NCBI GenBank assembly: GCA_022828595.1
Contig: JAKGHH010000002.1
Span: 108,745,254-108,809,253, forward strand
Reading direction: 5' to 3'
Length of the DNA: 64,000 nucleotides
From: Nelumbo lutea
Taxonomy: Eukaryota; Streptophyta; Magnoliopsida; Proteales; Nelumbonaceae
Position numbers and translations under genes: made by a program. Shown here piece by piece: positions 24,001 through 39,000 of this stretch; position 1 is the first letter of the stretch; every line of letters starts with the position of its first letter. Below the pieces are notes generated by a model. That model was not told where the DNA came from. It saw only the letters and a program-made list of their open reading frames with translations, and did no database searches.

Positions 24001-27000
24001 TTATCAAAATATGTTAATTTAAAATATAAACTTAAATTAAAAAATAAATGCTTTTAAAAACCTATTATCTCAAATTAAAGTACATAAACATGTAAACCAA
24101 AGTTAAAATGAAAAGTTAAAAAAAAGCGAATCATAACATATAAAACATATTCTGGCATGTAAGTTCCTAATCTCTTTATTTTGTTCCAATTGCATTACTT
24201 CAAATAGCCTATGTGATGTTAAACATTATGCATTCATGATTCTAAGAGCTGCCTTGGTAGCAAGCCCCTCAAGGCAAGTCCAAACCAGTCCATATCAGGG
24301 TCCTAAATACTTAATCATTGTAAGAAAAAAGTTTGCTCACTTTGCTTTCTCACCAAAGCTTCGAAAACCCCATATTTGCTAAGGTTGCTATTCATTTATC
24401 CTAATAAAAGATATTTTTAAAAGACACTTGAAGTTATAAGACCTTTTTTATAGGGATTAAGAATTTAAGACATTGATATAGACTTGTTTGGGCTTGCTTT
24501 GAGGGGCTTGGGCTGGGCGTAAGCGCAAGGTGCACTATGCGTACACATGGATACATCGGGTCTGTGCCTTTTGAAAGTTCTGCACCTGGGACCTAGGTGA
24601 GGTGCATATTCTAAATTGTGCCTTGTCTGTCTTTCTAGCCATGCCTTTTTAATTCACTGTGGCCCAATCTCCTGTCCATCTTGGTCATTGTTCACATAAT
24701 CATGTCTCTGCATTTTTACTTCTTCGATGTTGCACTGAATGGATTTTAGTGGTTATTTGGTCCAATTTGTTCTTATTCTTCTGTCAAAGCTTAGATCTCT
24801 CTACTTCAGGTTATTATTCTTGTTTTCTCTTTGCTTGGATGATGAAGTAATTGAAGTGGTTGAGTTGTGAAATTGTTATGATGGGCAATCTTTCTTTAAA
24901 TGCTTAGATCTTTCTACTTCAGATTCTTATATTGTGCATGCTCACACATATGATTTAGGAATGTACATGTCCCGATAGATGGGATCAACATTGTGTAATC
25001 ATGGCTTTATCATAATTGGCTTTATGCTATATTGCAATTTGACATGCCTTTTCTTGGTTTTAGTTTATATAGTGTTGTATGGGGTAACTATTACTTTTTG
25101 TTTTTCCTTGTAGTGTGTTAACCCCATATTATTCTGAGGATGTCCTCTTTTCAATAAATGGCCTGGAAAAGCAGAACGAAGATGGTGTATCCATTCTTTT
25201 TTACTTGCAGAAAATCTTTCCAGGTCTGTTATTGGTCTCTTACAGTTATAAAAACACGCCAGTAATGTGTATTTTGAAAACTTATCTTCCTTTTCTTGTA
25301 TTAAATGATAAATAACATGCAGATGAATGGACAAACTTTCTTGAGCGGGTGGGTTGTGAAAGTGAAGAAGAACTTAGAAGAAATGATGAGCTGGAGGAGG
25401 AACTTCGTCTTTGGGCATCATATAGAGGCCAAACTTTAACTAGAACTGGTAAAAATCTGGTGCTTCTTCTTCCAATAGATTAAATAATGAAATTCCTGTT
25501 TGATTTGAACTTTCAGTCCTTTTGTCATAGAAAATTAACATACTTCAGGCCTTCCATATTGTCTGTTTGCAATTGACCGACATTTTTTCAAATGCCAGTG
25601 AGGGGAATGATGTACTACCGTAAAGCTTTGGAACTTCAGGCATTCCTTGATATGGCCAAAGATGATGGTAGTTTCTCTTTCAAATCTCAAAGCACTTGAC
25701 TTTAGTTTAGAACTGGCATTCCACCTATAAAAGTATATTTATTTTCTGCATGCAATCATTGTTGTATATTTTGTTCAGATCTATTGCAGGGCTATAAGGC
25801 TGCTGAATTAAATACTGATGAGCACTCAAAGGATGAAAGGTCTTTGTTTGCACAATGCCAAGCAGTAGCTGATATGAAATTTACATATGTGGTGTCCTGC
25901 CAGCAATATGGCATTCACAAGCGGTCTGGAGATGCTCGTGCACAGGATATTCTACGGCTTATGACAACGTATATCTGCGAATTGATTTGTTGTTCATATT
26001 ATCTCTTGTTTCGACTAGTAAGTGATAGGCAGTGCTTTCATTTTGTTATAGATGCCCGTCCCTTCGTGTAGCTTACATTGATGAGGTTGAAGAAACTAGC
26101 AAATCCAAAAAGCCAGGTCAGAAGGTCTATTACTCTGCTCTTGTGAAGGCTGCCTTACCAAAGTCTATCAACTCGACAGAGCCAGTTCAAAATTTGGACC
26201 AGGTATCTGTTTGTTATATTTTAGGAAGTTGGTTGGATTACTGATGCTATTTGCTGTAGTCATTTTTTAATGAGATCGTGGTGGTTTTACTCAAACAGGT
26301 AACCAAGAAGTTACAATGAATATGATGGCAATCATAGTTTTTAAGGTGCCAAGGCGAACCTAGGCTACCAGAGAGTGCTTAGTCGTCTAGTCACCTAGGC
26401 GTTGCTTAATGTTCAAAAATGTAGAGAAAAATAAGGGGCTGAACCCCTGTTTTTGTTGTCGAAATATTAGTAAAAGAAGGAGCTTAGCCCTGTTTTTGTT
26501 CTAGAAGAAGAAGAAGAAGAAAAGGAAGGGGTAGGTGTGGAACCAGGCCTCTGTTTTTGCTCAAGGGGAAAAGAAGGCGGTGCGGAGCCCCTGTTTTTTT
26601 TTTTTTTTAAAAGGGAAAATGAAGGGAAAAGCCCTTGTTTTTGTTCGAAAAATAATAATAAAAAGAAGATGGGGGAGGAGCCCCGTTTCTTCAGTCTTTG
26701 AACATTGAATAGCTACCAGAGAACCCTAAGGAAATAAGAAACTAAAAAAAAGTATTATTTTATGAAAAAATCAAATAAGTGAAAAGAATGATTCACTTTT
26801 ATACTTTTTATTTCTTTTTATTAATAATACCTTATCAAAATGTCATTGCATTTGGGCATTTGGGTGAGGTGAGCCCCAAAAAGCGCCTAGACACAGGTCG
26901 GCTAGGCACCTGCCTAAGTGTTGCCTCGACAACTATGATAGCAATTAGGAGATCTGTTTTGACTCTTCATATGTTTATGACTTTGCTTCTGTATTGCTTG

Positions 27001-30000
27001 GTGATTCTAGAATTTTAGAGCTTCACTTTATCTTGGTACAAAGGATTTGCTGATTTATATATAATTGCTTCAATTTTTGTTCATAGGTTATTTACCGGAT
27101 AAAGCTTCCTGGACCTGCTATATTGGGGGAAGGAAAGCCTGAAAATCAAAACCATGCCATTATTTTTACCCGTGGGGAAGGTTTGCAAACCATTGATATG
27201 AACCAGGTACATAACTAAAATTTTCTTCATCTTCATGAGAATTATGCCTTTTTGCCGCTATCTTCTTACAGTGTTTATTTATATAGGATAACTACATGGA
27301 AGAAGCCTTGAAAATGCGCAATCTGCTACAAGAATTTCTTAAGAAACACGACGGTGTGAGATGTCCAACTATTCTTGGACTCCGGGAGCATATATTTACT
27401 GGCAGGTAAAGTCATCCATAAATGTTATATACCTGGTATAGGATTTACACTAAAATAGATGTATAAAAAAACTAGGCTGCAGTACTTATTTTTTAAGGAT
27501 TCTTTTGTTTGTTTAAGTTATTAAATAGTGTGTCATTGTTCTTTATTGCTTTTCAATGCAGTGTTTCTTCTCTAGCATGGTTTATGTCAAATCAAGAGAC
27601 GAGTTTTGTCACAATTGGACAAAGATTATTAGCAAACCCTTTGAAGTAAGGTTTCTTGTTTTCAGAGATTGGAAATAGCATTCTTGTCATTGTTGATATG
27701 TGTACGATTTAATACACCATTAAAAACTTTATCCTATGCCATAATGCTATTTTTATTTCATTGATTGGTTACTTTTGAAAGAATATTATTCAGTTGTTTT
27801 TTAATTATTCTTGTTTAGATTATGACACATATGTTGTTTCTTTTTATTACTTAAATGGGTTAGTTTAGGCAATTCAATAATTTCATAAACAGGGTCATGG
27901 TTCTAACTTTGCTTTCAGTTATGAGATAAGCTATATATAATGACCTGGCCGATTGTGAGGATTATGATTTTCTCTCAATCGGCAGGTTCTTTCTCTCCTC
28001 TCTCATGTTGCTCTTCTTCTCCCTTTGTTATAGTTCTTCACTTTTTCTTATTCATTTTCTCTGCAAACTATATACATAATGTGTATAGTTACTTTACATA
28101 ATTATGGATGATATGGATTTTGTGTTTACATGACTGAAGTATAGTTGAATATGTGTTTTTATGTTAATGTAAAGAGCAACTGGCATCTTTTATTCACATT
28201 TCACAGAAAGTGAGATAGGAGTTTTGCCTACTGGAAAGTGTTTGTGTTGTTCCTGTTGTATTGACAACAAAACAATAGGGTAAATGATTAGAGCATAGTT
28301 GTCAAGGTGCCTAAGTGATTCTGGGTGACACTTGGGGCGCCTAGGTGACTTTTTGGTGGCAAGTATTTTATAAAGTAAAGAATAACTTTTTGCTAGTTCC
28401 CTAGTTTTATATACCATTTAGCATGCATTTTAATTGAAAAATTGTATTCCTTTTTATTAATAACATTAAATTTCCTCTCAAAATGTGGCAAATCATCAAT
28501 CTAAAGCACAAAAATCTTATAAATATATTGATTTCTTTATTTTAAAAAATAATACACAATAATAAGTATTTTAAAAAATAATACACAATAATAAGTATTT
28601 TCAAAAATAATACACATCTTATAAATATATTGATTTCTTATAAATATATTAATAACATTAAATTTCATAAGTCAAGATGGAAAGCTATATAGAAATAAGA
28701 ATAAGGGTGGAGATCAAAACTCCGTCCCTTATATTACTTCTTTCTTCTCCTCTCCTCAAAACCCTTCGTTCCTTGATCTTTCCTCCTTGCTCACCTGTGT
28801 GGTGTTTCTCCAATACGTTGCCACTATGGAGATCAAAACTCCTAGGATCAGCCTTCTGAATTTGGCACAACACAAGGAGCTTGTTTCGGCTGGCCTCAAG
28901 GATCTTGGTATTAGAGGTGGTTTGTGGACTTTGTTTGGGATTGCCTCAAGGAGCTTGGTATAGAGACAGCTTAAAGAATTAAGAATGGAAAATGTTTAAT
29001 GTCACATTAACCACTAGTAGTCATGCAAATGCAATAAAACAGAGATATTGAAAGTTTCAGTCTTGAATTCTTAAGTTTTTAGATATGATCCTTCTCTGTT
29101 TGAATTCTTAATTTGACCAATAGGATTTTTAGAACATTTTATTTCTTATATAATATAAGTTTGCATTTTTTTAATCCATACGGTTTTTTTACGTTTATTT
29201 TTTATTCAAATTTATGTCTTTCTTCTAAAGGACTCGCAGTTCTTTTGCACCTTGCTCTTTGGGCAGAAAAAAAATCCCTTGTGTTTTTCTTGCACCTTGT
29301 GCTTTCAAAACACCGGGTAGTCTGGGTTTACAGATAATAATTGCCTGGTTGGATCACTCTGCTTTTTGGTTTGATCGCTTTACAAGTGCTTTGAACCATA
29401 TAATTGATCTTTCTGTCATCATAATTTTAATTGCTATTTTTCAAATTGAAATGTTTCATCTTGTGTTAGTTGAAACCCTTTTGGTGTAGACTGTCCTGAT
29501 CTAGTCTTTGTCATGATGGAGGTTAATGTTGTTTCTTCTTTGCACCCAACCATCCTTATGTGTCAGGAATTCAAAAAGCATTTGATACATTAAAACAGAG
29601 CTGATTGTCTAGCACATTCTGTATTCCTTGTCATCACCTCATTTGTTTGATATTTTCCCTCTGAGGCATCTTTTGATTAGTTGGGTGTTGACCGGAATGG
29701 CTGAACTGAAGACGATTGGCCTTGCCATTATGGCTGGTCTGATCTCGGGCCAGTTGTTTATCATGTACATGGAGCTATTCAGGACATGAAGGTCAGGCAT
29801 TGGAGCTAATCTGGCCATCGTTGATCTCCATTTCTCCACATCATTTTCTTGTGGCATTTCTCTTTCTAGAGTTGCCTTGTTCCATAAAGGGTTACATTTT
29901 TCTTTACTGCTAATTAGGAAGAATTTCAAAAATAAAGTGGAGTGCTATTACTGAAAGGGTGAATGGTGAAAACATCAGTTATTGGGTGTTTTGTTACCAA

Positions 30001-33000
30001 GCTCACTGTCTGACAAAGCTTATAGACCAGTCTGCCCCTTTGTTTCAAGGAAAGCTTCATGACGTAGCATGGTTCTAAGTATCAATACACCCAATACACA
30101 TGGACATGCATATTGGGTGTTTTGGTACCATAAAAGACCATTTTTTCTTTTTATTTTCTTCCATATTTTGGTTAAGGGTCAGTTTAAATGATGTTTAACA
30201 TTTAAAACTGATAGATTTGATAAAACCCTTAAAAGGCATATCGACAGTATGATACACCTGATATGGCACATATCATGTCAAAATTGTGAAAATTGATGTG
30301 GAGGCTTTCACATAAGAAGCCTTCCACCAACCATATCTTTGTAGTGTGTTAGGAAACTAGTGGGTGCCAGTCTTTATACAAGTTAAACGACCATCTCTTC
30401 TAAGAGGTTGGGATTCTCTACAACAGTAAGATAACCTACAATTGACGTGAATCACCAAAACTCGCCTTCTCTCTGCTTGGATCAATCACAGATGTCCAGC
30501 AGATAGGAGTCAAAACATGGCAAAGACCTATAGGATGGCCATACCTGAAACATTGCAAATACCCGTTCTAGCCACAAAACAGTTATTGACATCTTTTACA
30601 CTTCAAGTGCTTCAGAAGATAAAGCTATAGGTTGGATAATTTATTTATTAGTGCAACTGTGTAAATGACAATACATCCAAGTCTACCAGTCATGTTTTCC
30701 CTTCTATGTGTGTTATTCCTTGTGCTGTGGTGTGAATGTTCTCATGACAAGATTATCAGATTGAGGTCCTTAAGCTGCTTAGGTAACAGCACTGATGCCA
30801 CAGATAGCTAATTCTGACGGTCCATCAGCAGGATGAATTTCATCTTTATCAGTCCACATTGCCAAAAGTTCTCTTTGTTTTTTTGAATATGTTCCAGTTC
30901 CAAGTTAAAATAAAAAGAATACCCAAGATGGGATTATGATGGATGTAGCCTTGCTTCCTCAACTGCAAGTCATCAAACAGAGGGGGTGCTTGGTGGTTAC
31001 CTCTTTGTTAACATAAATCTCGTAATAATTGTGCATTTTTCTTCGAGGACAAAATGTCAATTAGCAAGCTCTGTATTGTGTTGTTTTTGATGCCAGTGAT
31101 TATTTGATATCCACTTTACTGAATTTCATTTTTTTTTTATCTTTTCGTTGAGCAAGGGTTCGGTTCCACTATGGGCACCCAGATGTTTTTGATAGATTGT
31201 TTCACCTTACACGGGGGGGTGTAAGTAAGGCATCAAAGATCATCAATTTAAGTGAAGACATATTTGCAGGCATGCCCAATACCTGGCCTCCCCAGTTTGA
31301 ATTTTGAATGTTTTCAGGGCTTTAGAGGGGCTTATAATTGATTTACAATTCCATGTGGCTATGAGATGCAGGTTTCAATTCTACCCTTCGTGAGGGTAAT
31401 GTTACTCATCATGAGTACATTCAAGTTGGCAAGGGGAGAGATGTGGGTCTTAACCAGATCTCACTATTTGAGGCAAAGATTGCTAATGGTAATGGTGAGC
31501 AGACACTAAGTCGTGACATATATAGGCTTGGACACCGCTTTGATTTTTTCCGGATGTTGTCATGCTATTTCACCACTGTTGGTTTCTATTTCAGCACCCT
31601 GGTATGTACACATACCACCTTTTCCCTTCCTGACAGAATGGTGTCATGTGACCTTCTGACTGGTTCATGACTTTCTTCTTACAGATAACAGTGCTCACAG
31701 TTTACGTGTTTCTGTATGGCCGCCTCTATCTTGTTCTTAGTGGACTCGAGGAAGGACTTAGCACACAACCTGCTATTCGGGATAATAAGCCTCTTCAAGT
31801 GGCTCTTGCATCTCAGTCTTTTGTGCAACTTGGGTTTTTGATGGCATTGCCAATGATGATGGAAATTGGACTAGAAAGAGGATTCAGAACAGCATTGAGT
31901 GATTTTGTGTTAATGCAGTTACAGTTGGCCCCTGTATTTTTCACATTTTCACTTGGAACAAAAACCCACTACTATGGAAGAACATTGCTTCACGGTGGTG
32001 CAGAATATAGAGGCACAGGTCGTGGGTTTGTGGTGTTTCATGCAAAATTCGCAGACAATTATAGGTTGTACTCCCGAAGCCATTTTGTGAAGGGAATTGA
32101 ACTGCTAATTCTACTTGTTGTTTACCAAATCTTTGGGCATACGTATAGACGTGCTGTTGCATATGTCTTGATCACTATCTCTATGTGGTTCATGGTGGGA
32201 ACATGGCTTTTTGCTCCATTTCTCTTCAATCCATCTGGATTTGAGTGGCAAAAGATTGTTGATGACTGGACTGATTGGAACAAATGGATAAGCAACCGAG
32301 GAGGAATTGGTGTACCTCCAGAAAAAAGTTGGGAATCATGGTGGGAGAAGGAGCAAGAGCATCTTCGACATTCTGGGAAGCGTGGCATCATTGCTGAGAT
32401 TGTGTTAGCACTGCGGTTTTTCATCTATCAATATGGTCTTGTATATCACTTAAATATTACAAAAAGGACAAAAAGTGTATTAGTAAGTTTTTTTCTGTCA
32501 GATTTCTGCTACCTTAACAGTTACATTATATGAATTAATGAAAAGTTGTTCTCTTATTTTTGAAGGGATATAGTTATAATTTCATTTACTTTCTAATTTT
32601 ACAGGTCTATGGCGCTTCATGGCTCGTGATCATTGGAATATTGATTGTTATGAAGGTGAGTGCCTTGTTTTATCAATAACAGGAAAATTCATTAATAAAT
32701 AAAGTACTAAGGAGACTAGAGGAGGGGTAGACTCTCTTAACCCCTCCCTTAGAAAAGAAAAATAACTCAAATTACAAAATAGCTGAAAACAATTATTCTC
32801 TTCCCATCCCATGTTTAGCAAGAGTATCCGCAATGGAATTAGTGCTTCTTTTTATCCACTGTAGCTCAATTTCTAAACCTTGTGCTAGCTGGTTAAACAT
32901 TCTTTTCTTACTAGCAAGCTTCGATAGATCGTTCTCTTCTTTTTGCAGCCATCCCATAACCAGTTTTGTGTCCCCTTCAACAATAAGCTTGTGACAGTTC

Positions 33001-36000
33001 AGCTCCTTAGCTTTCTTCATTCCTTCAATCACTGCCAAGATCTCAGCTCGAGGTGAATCACCTAAACCAGTAGTACCCGAAAATAGAGCAATGACTTTCC
33101 CCCCTCTTGTCTGAAAGTTCCTCCAATGCCAGAGATCTTGCCAAGATCTCAGCTCAAGGAGCAGACCAAATGGGACTAATCTTGGTTTTGGCAGGGGCTG
33201 AACTAGCCACTTCCTTCCAATTTCTTCTCATCATAGCAGTGCCGTTAATCTATTTATTCCGTAGGGTCTTAACTAAATGTGTGGAGTAGACCTGGCAAAA
33301 AGGTGACCGAACCTCCAAACCAGACCCAACCCAACCTGAAAAAACAGGGTTAGGGTCTCATATTTAGCTACCCGAATGTAAAAAATGACCCAACCCGATT
33401 GTCAAGTCTAATTGGGATTATTTATCATTGTTAGAAGTTTCCACTCTTTAATTTTTTCTATTTAGTCTTTACTTTTTATTGTTTACTCTATAAATTGTTA
33501 AATGTTCAGGTTTTTTATTTTATATTTGGAATTTTAAGGTTAATTCTTTTAATTTTGGCATTTTTCATGTAATTTTCTTTATTTTTTAAATTTTGATTAT
33601 TTTTTTGGATGACCTAAATTGACCCATGGGTCAATCCTAACCCGAACATTTAGGGTTAGGGTCTAGCATTTGACAACCCAACCCGAAGTACCTTGACCCA
33701 ACCCGAACCCGACCGACCCAACCCAATTGCCAGGTCTAGTGTGGAGGTAGAGGGGAGTGTTACGGAATATGAGGAAACATTGATAAAAAAGAATAGGGAA
33801 AAGCATTCTAAAAGAGAAGACATGGCAAAATCAAATCATGAAACAGGATTCTGCCAAAAGGTAAAGCAATAAAACACAGATATAATCTAACATTTAAGAT
33901 TCTGCCGATATCGAATGAGTAGACTGAAAGTATGATCTAGAAGCTCTTCAGAGACTTAAATGCTCTTGATGCACTATGTTGGTTCGGCTGTCTTAGTTTG
34001 TATGTTTACTTTTTGTTGGGTCTTAAGTCATTAGTTAGTGGGCCTTGTAACTGGGCCTAATCTTAATGTTTATTTCGACTAGGTGTCCCATCACTAATCA
34101 GGGGCAGCCTTGTCCATTCATGTAACATTATGTAATACCTTTATATATAGATTAGGGCTGGCCGAAAGATTACTGCCGCCCTATTCATTTCTGTTCCTCT
34201 TCTTCTTCCTCTTCTACTCTCATTCGACAGTCCTATTTCAGCAAACATGGTATCAGAGCACTGATCTTACGACTGGTTATAGTAGCCGCATCTTCTTCTA
34301 CTCGCAGGTAACTCTCCCATTCTTGTTGGTTCCTGCAAAGAAACCCTAGGGTTGGTCGTAGAACACAGCTAGACCTACATCTAGGGTTTCCCTTGGTTGT
34401 AGGGCCCAAGGGGAGTTAGACACAGTACAACAGACTATAGCCATTCGGCTAAGATAGATCTGTGTAGAACAGATCTAGGCGGAAGGACTGATTTCAGCAG
34501 TCCTATAACTATTCGTGGGTGAAGTTATAACCTGCGGCAGCAGTGTTTAGCACACAGTAGAAGCCAACACAGCAGGTTGCAGTGTTGTACTCGGTGACAA
34601 CAGTAATTTGGGCACAATGTGCAGTGTTTCAGCTCTTTGTCTGGTTCTCAGGACTGAGTTTACAGTGCAGCAAGTTCCGTAAGTGTAAAACAATTCTCTA
34701 TACATTGGAGTTACAGTCTTGACACTTACAAGTAAGTGAAGATGTCTTCGATATCCGGTGAAGTGTCTTCTAGAGATGTTAGGGCTTATGGGAGGTCTCC
34801 TAATCTGGAGAATCCAAATCTGCATAGCCTACAGATCACAAGTGTGTTGTTGGATGAGTACAACTTTAGGGAATGGTCTGTCTCAGCCATGCTTTTCATC
34901 ACATCCCGTGAACTCACTGGTTACTTAAACGGGCAGAAGAAGGAACCAGAAGTGGGAAGTGCTGAATACAGAACTTGGCGCAAAGAGAATGCTACTGTTA
35001 TGTCCTGGCTACTTGCCTCAATGACTCCAAGAGTAGCCAGGACTGTTCAACATTTTTCCACGGCTGCCAAGATTTGGAAAAAGGTTTCTAAAACCTATGG
35101 GCAGAAAAAGAAAAATGCCAGAGTTTACAGATTGAATCAAGATATTGCTGCCTTGAGGCAAGGAGATATGAGTGTTGCAACATATTTTGCTACACTAGAA
35201 GGACTATGGGAAGAGTTAGATCACCACCTTATCATTGACTGGGAGAGTGCTGGAGACAAAGAGAAGCATGACAAACAAATTGAAGAGGGTAGAGCATTTA
35301 AGTTTCTTGCTGGCCTAGATCCTATATATGAGAGCATAAGATCCCAAATTCTGGGAAGGGATGAAATGCCAGACTTACATCATGTCTACTACCTTGTGAG
35401 GAATGAAGAGGTGAGAAGAAATGAGATGCAGGTTGATACTCAAACAAAACTAGCTGAACAGCCTGTGGAGCATTCGGCCCTAATATCTACAAATCAAAGG
35501 GGAAACAGGTACTCTGACAAGAGACATCTGAAGTGCACCCACTGTGGAGGGGAAAGGCATGTGAAAGAGACCTGTTGGGTTCTCCATCTGCATCTGAAGC
35601 CAGCTGCATTGAGGAAAGATAAGAAGCATTAGAAGGGTCAATCTGCAAGTGTGAATTTGGCTATGGGACAAAGTGATGATGGTTCAAAACGCACATCTAC
35701 AATTACTTCATCTTCCATGGGATAGACTTCTAATTCCTCTCGAACAGAGTCTTTGGGTTTTACTACCGATGAGGTAGAGGTACTTAGCCGGGCCCTAGCT
35801 CGTCTAAGGACCAATTCTCTTCCATCCTCCTCCCTTGCTAGATTAGGTGTTGTCTCAGCCTTTAGTGCTACTAGTTCTATTGATCCTGCCTCTTGGATTA
35901 TTGATTCTGGTGCAACTGACCACATGACACATGTTTTTTCTATTTTCTTCCTATCATTTAATGTCTGGCCAAGATAAAATGAGGGCTGCTGATGGTTCTC

Positions 36001-39000
36001 TCTCTACCATCTCTGGGAAGGGAGTGGTTGACCTAAGCTAGGACATCTCACTAAAATCTGTCTTGCATGTTCCCAATCTTTCTTCAAATCTCTTATCTGT
36101 TTCCAAGCTTGCCAAAAATTTGAATTGTAGCATAACCTTTTTTCCTACTCACTGTGTCTGTCAGGACAGTTTGACGAAGAGAACGATTGGGAGCGGTCAT
36201 GAGTGTGGAGGTCTCTACTACCTTAATGCAAACATCAGTTCGGCCTTGCAAACATCTGCTATGTGTAGTCAGTTCAATGTGGAGTCAATAGCTAGGTTAC
36301 ATCTATGGCATGCTAGGCTAGGTCATTTACCTTTTTCATCATTGGAAGTGTTGTTTCCAGAATTATTCAAAAGTGTTTTAAGTCAAGAGTTAGTTTGTGA
36401 AGTCTGTCAACTATCAAAGCAATGTAGAACTGTTTATTCAACTTCAAGTAATGGAATTCGAGCTTCTTTTGACTTAGTCTACTCTGATGTTTGGGGTCCT
36501 TCTCCCATTATTTCTGTTGATGGCTTTCGATATTTTATCAGCTTTATTGATCACTATTCTCGATGCACATGGATATACTTATTAAAGGCACGAGAGGAAG
36601 TGCCGCGGGTAACCATGACATTTTGCAAAATGATTGAAACACAATTTGGTATGAAGGTCAAACAATTCAGGTCAGATAATGCTGCAGAATATTTTGAAAG
36701 GTCCTTGAATCTGTTTATGGAGGATGCTGGAATGATTCATCAGTCATCTTGTGCTAGTACCCCCCAACAGAATGGGGTTGCTGAGCGCAAGAACAAGCAC
36801 CTATTGGAGACTGCTTGAGCTTTACTATTTCAGCACAAAGTTCCTAAAAGCTATTGGTCTCAAGCAATTTTTACTACATCATATCTGATAAATCGAATGC
36901 CATCCAAGGTATTGGGGATGAAAACTCCTTTCTCTGTTCTTTGCCCTCATCTTCCTGACTTTTCTCTTCCACCGAGAGTCTTTGGTTGTGTATGCTTTAT
37001 ACATGTCAAGGATCCGAAGAAGACCAAAATGGATCCTAGGGCTACAAATGGAATCTTTTTGGGGTACTCCTCTACTCAGAAGGGATACAAGAAAAAATAT
37101 GTCACAAAGGATGTGGTATTCTTTGAGTCTCAATCCTATTTTCATTCTTCCCAGAATCCTCTTCAGGGGGAGACTAGTGGGATGGAAGATGATTCTTCTG
37201 TTCCCCCATTCTTTGTACCTCTACCTCAGGCCTTCCATCTTCTCCTCCTGATCCACCTAGTTGTGGTATCCCGGGTGAATCTAGTGAGGCTCCCATTGTA
37301 CCAGCTACTACTAGTGATGTTGCAAATATTACTGAAGACTCCAGCAGGCTGCAAAGAGATATCAGAATCACCTACAACAGAAGGAAGAATGGTCCTCTAA
37401 CACATGATAGCAACCAATTGGACTCGGATCAATCTGTCTCAGAAACTCAAGGTAATCCTATCAGTTCCTCTGACTTGGATCTTCCTATTATCCTTCGTAA
37501 GTCTACTTGTTCGTGTACTATCAGACACCCCATTGCTGATTTTGTGTCTTACTCACATTTGTCTCCTCGTTATTGTTCTTTTGTGTCTGCTCTCTCTTCT
37601 GTGCATGTTCCTACCAGGTATTCTGAGGCAGTATCTCACCCAAAATGGAAAGAGGCTATGGACGAAGAAATGAAGGCCTTAATGAAAGCAAGGACTTGGG
37701 AATTAGTGGATCTACCAGAAGGGAAATGCACTGTTGGATGCAAGTGGGTGTTCACTATGAAGCATAGGGAGGACGGGTCCATTGAGAGGTACAAGGCTAG
37801 ATTGGTAGCAAACGGGTTTACTCAAAAAGAAGGGATTGACTACAAAGAAACCTTTGCTCCGGTGGCAAAACTCAACACAATCCGAGTTCTATTATCATTA
37901 GCTGCAAATTTCTCATGGGAGCTACATCAGTTGGACGTGAAGAAGGCTTTTTTGAATGGCGACCTGCATGAAGAGGTGTTAATGGATCCTCCACCAGGTT
38001 ATGTCTTTGGCAAGAAGGTATGTAGACTGAGAAAGGCCCTTTACGGCCATAAGCAGTCCCCTCGAGCTTGGTTTGAGAAGCTATGTGGAGTCATGAAGAA
38101 AGGGGGTTACACTCAAAGTGGAGCAGATCATACCCTATTCATAAGGAAGAGAAATGGCAAACTTACGCACTTATTGTCTGTGTGGATGATATGGTAATTA
38201 CAGGGAATGATCAGGAAGAGATTAAAAGACTAAAGGAGTTTTTGGTTGTTGAATTTGGGATCAAAGATTTGGGCCAACTGAGATACTTTCTTGGGATTGA
38301 AGTTGCAAGATCCAAAGAGGGCATCTATATATGTCAGCGGAAATACATCCTTGATCTTCTTCAAGAGACTGGCTTGATGGGGTGTAGGCGAGCCGATACT
38401 CCAATAGAACAGAATCATGGTCTACAGGTGTCAGTAGGAGAGTACTACCCTGATAAGGAAAGATACCAAAAGCTGGTGGGGAAGTTGATTTACCTGTCCC
38501 TTACTCGCCCTGACATTGCTTATGCTGTACATGTTGTCAGTCAGTTCATGCACACTCCTAAGATCCCTCACATGAAAGCTGTGGAATGGATCCTCAGATA
38601 TTTGAAGTCTTGCTCGGGGAAAGGGATTATGTTCAGAAAAAACAGTAAAATTGAAGTTGAAGGATATACTGATGCAGATTGGGCTGACTCTGTTGGGGAC
38701 AGGAAGTCTACCTCTGGGTACTGTACTTTTGTTGGAGGAAATTTAGTTACATGGAGGAGTAAAAAACAGAATGTGGTTGCAAGATCTAGTGCAGAGGCTG
38801 AGTACCGAGCTATGGCTCATGGTGTTGCTGAACTCTTATGGTTGAAGATCTTGCTTGGTGAATTTGGAATAAAGATTGAGTGCCCTCTCAGATTGTACTG
38901 TGACAACAAGGCAGCCATCAATATTGCAAATAACCCAGTGCAACATGATAGAACAAAACATATTGAGATAGACCGTCACTTTGTTAGAGAAAGAATTGTC

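Larger units (their letters stand above)
27646..31156 (+). other. Intron 32 (3,511 bp), decayed repeats
   Basis: The left third holds a hAT-like left end (catagttgtcaaggtgcc, 28296) and remnants of the GGCG family up to about 29313. The stretch 29313-31156 includes weak spots resembling dispersed repeats (29995-30310, with ccaatacacatgg and tattgggtgttttg) but nothing I can name. A 96-codon open frame on the minus strand at 29639-29929 has no recognisable motif. Confidence 0.6.
19367..31601 (+). other. CALS3: Callose synthase exons 17-34: cytosolic GT48 catalytic loop
   Basis: This block encodes the large hydrophilic loop carrying the glucan synthase (PF02364) core. It starts [18 protein letters not shown] and contains the strongly conserved stretches [110 protein letters not shown] and [20 protein letters not shown]. 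Exon boundaries were set by conserved splice sites and by keeping phase. The variable linker between VATRDI and EAWKEK (exons 22-23) is the least conserved part, as usual in the family. Intron 33 inside this block has GC-AG ends; intron 24 (2.7 kb) and intron 32 (3.5 kb) contain repeats. Confidence 0.94.

Noticed and set aside
29639..29929. 96-codon minus-strand open frame in intron 32
   Set aside because: No motif, no similarity I recognise, and it lies in decayed intronic repeat DNA.
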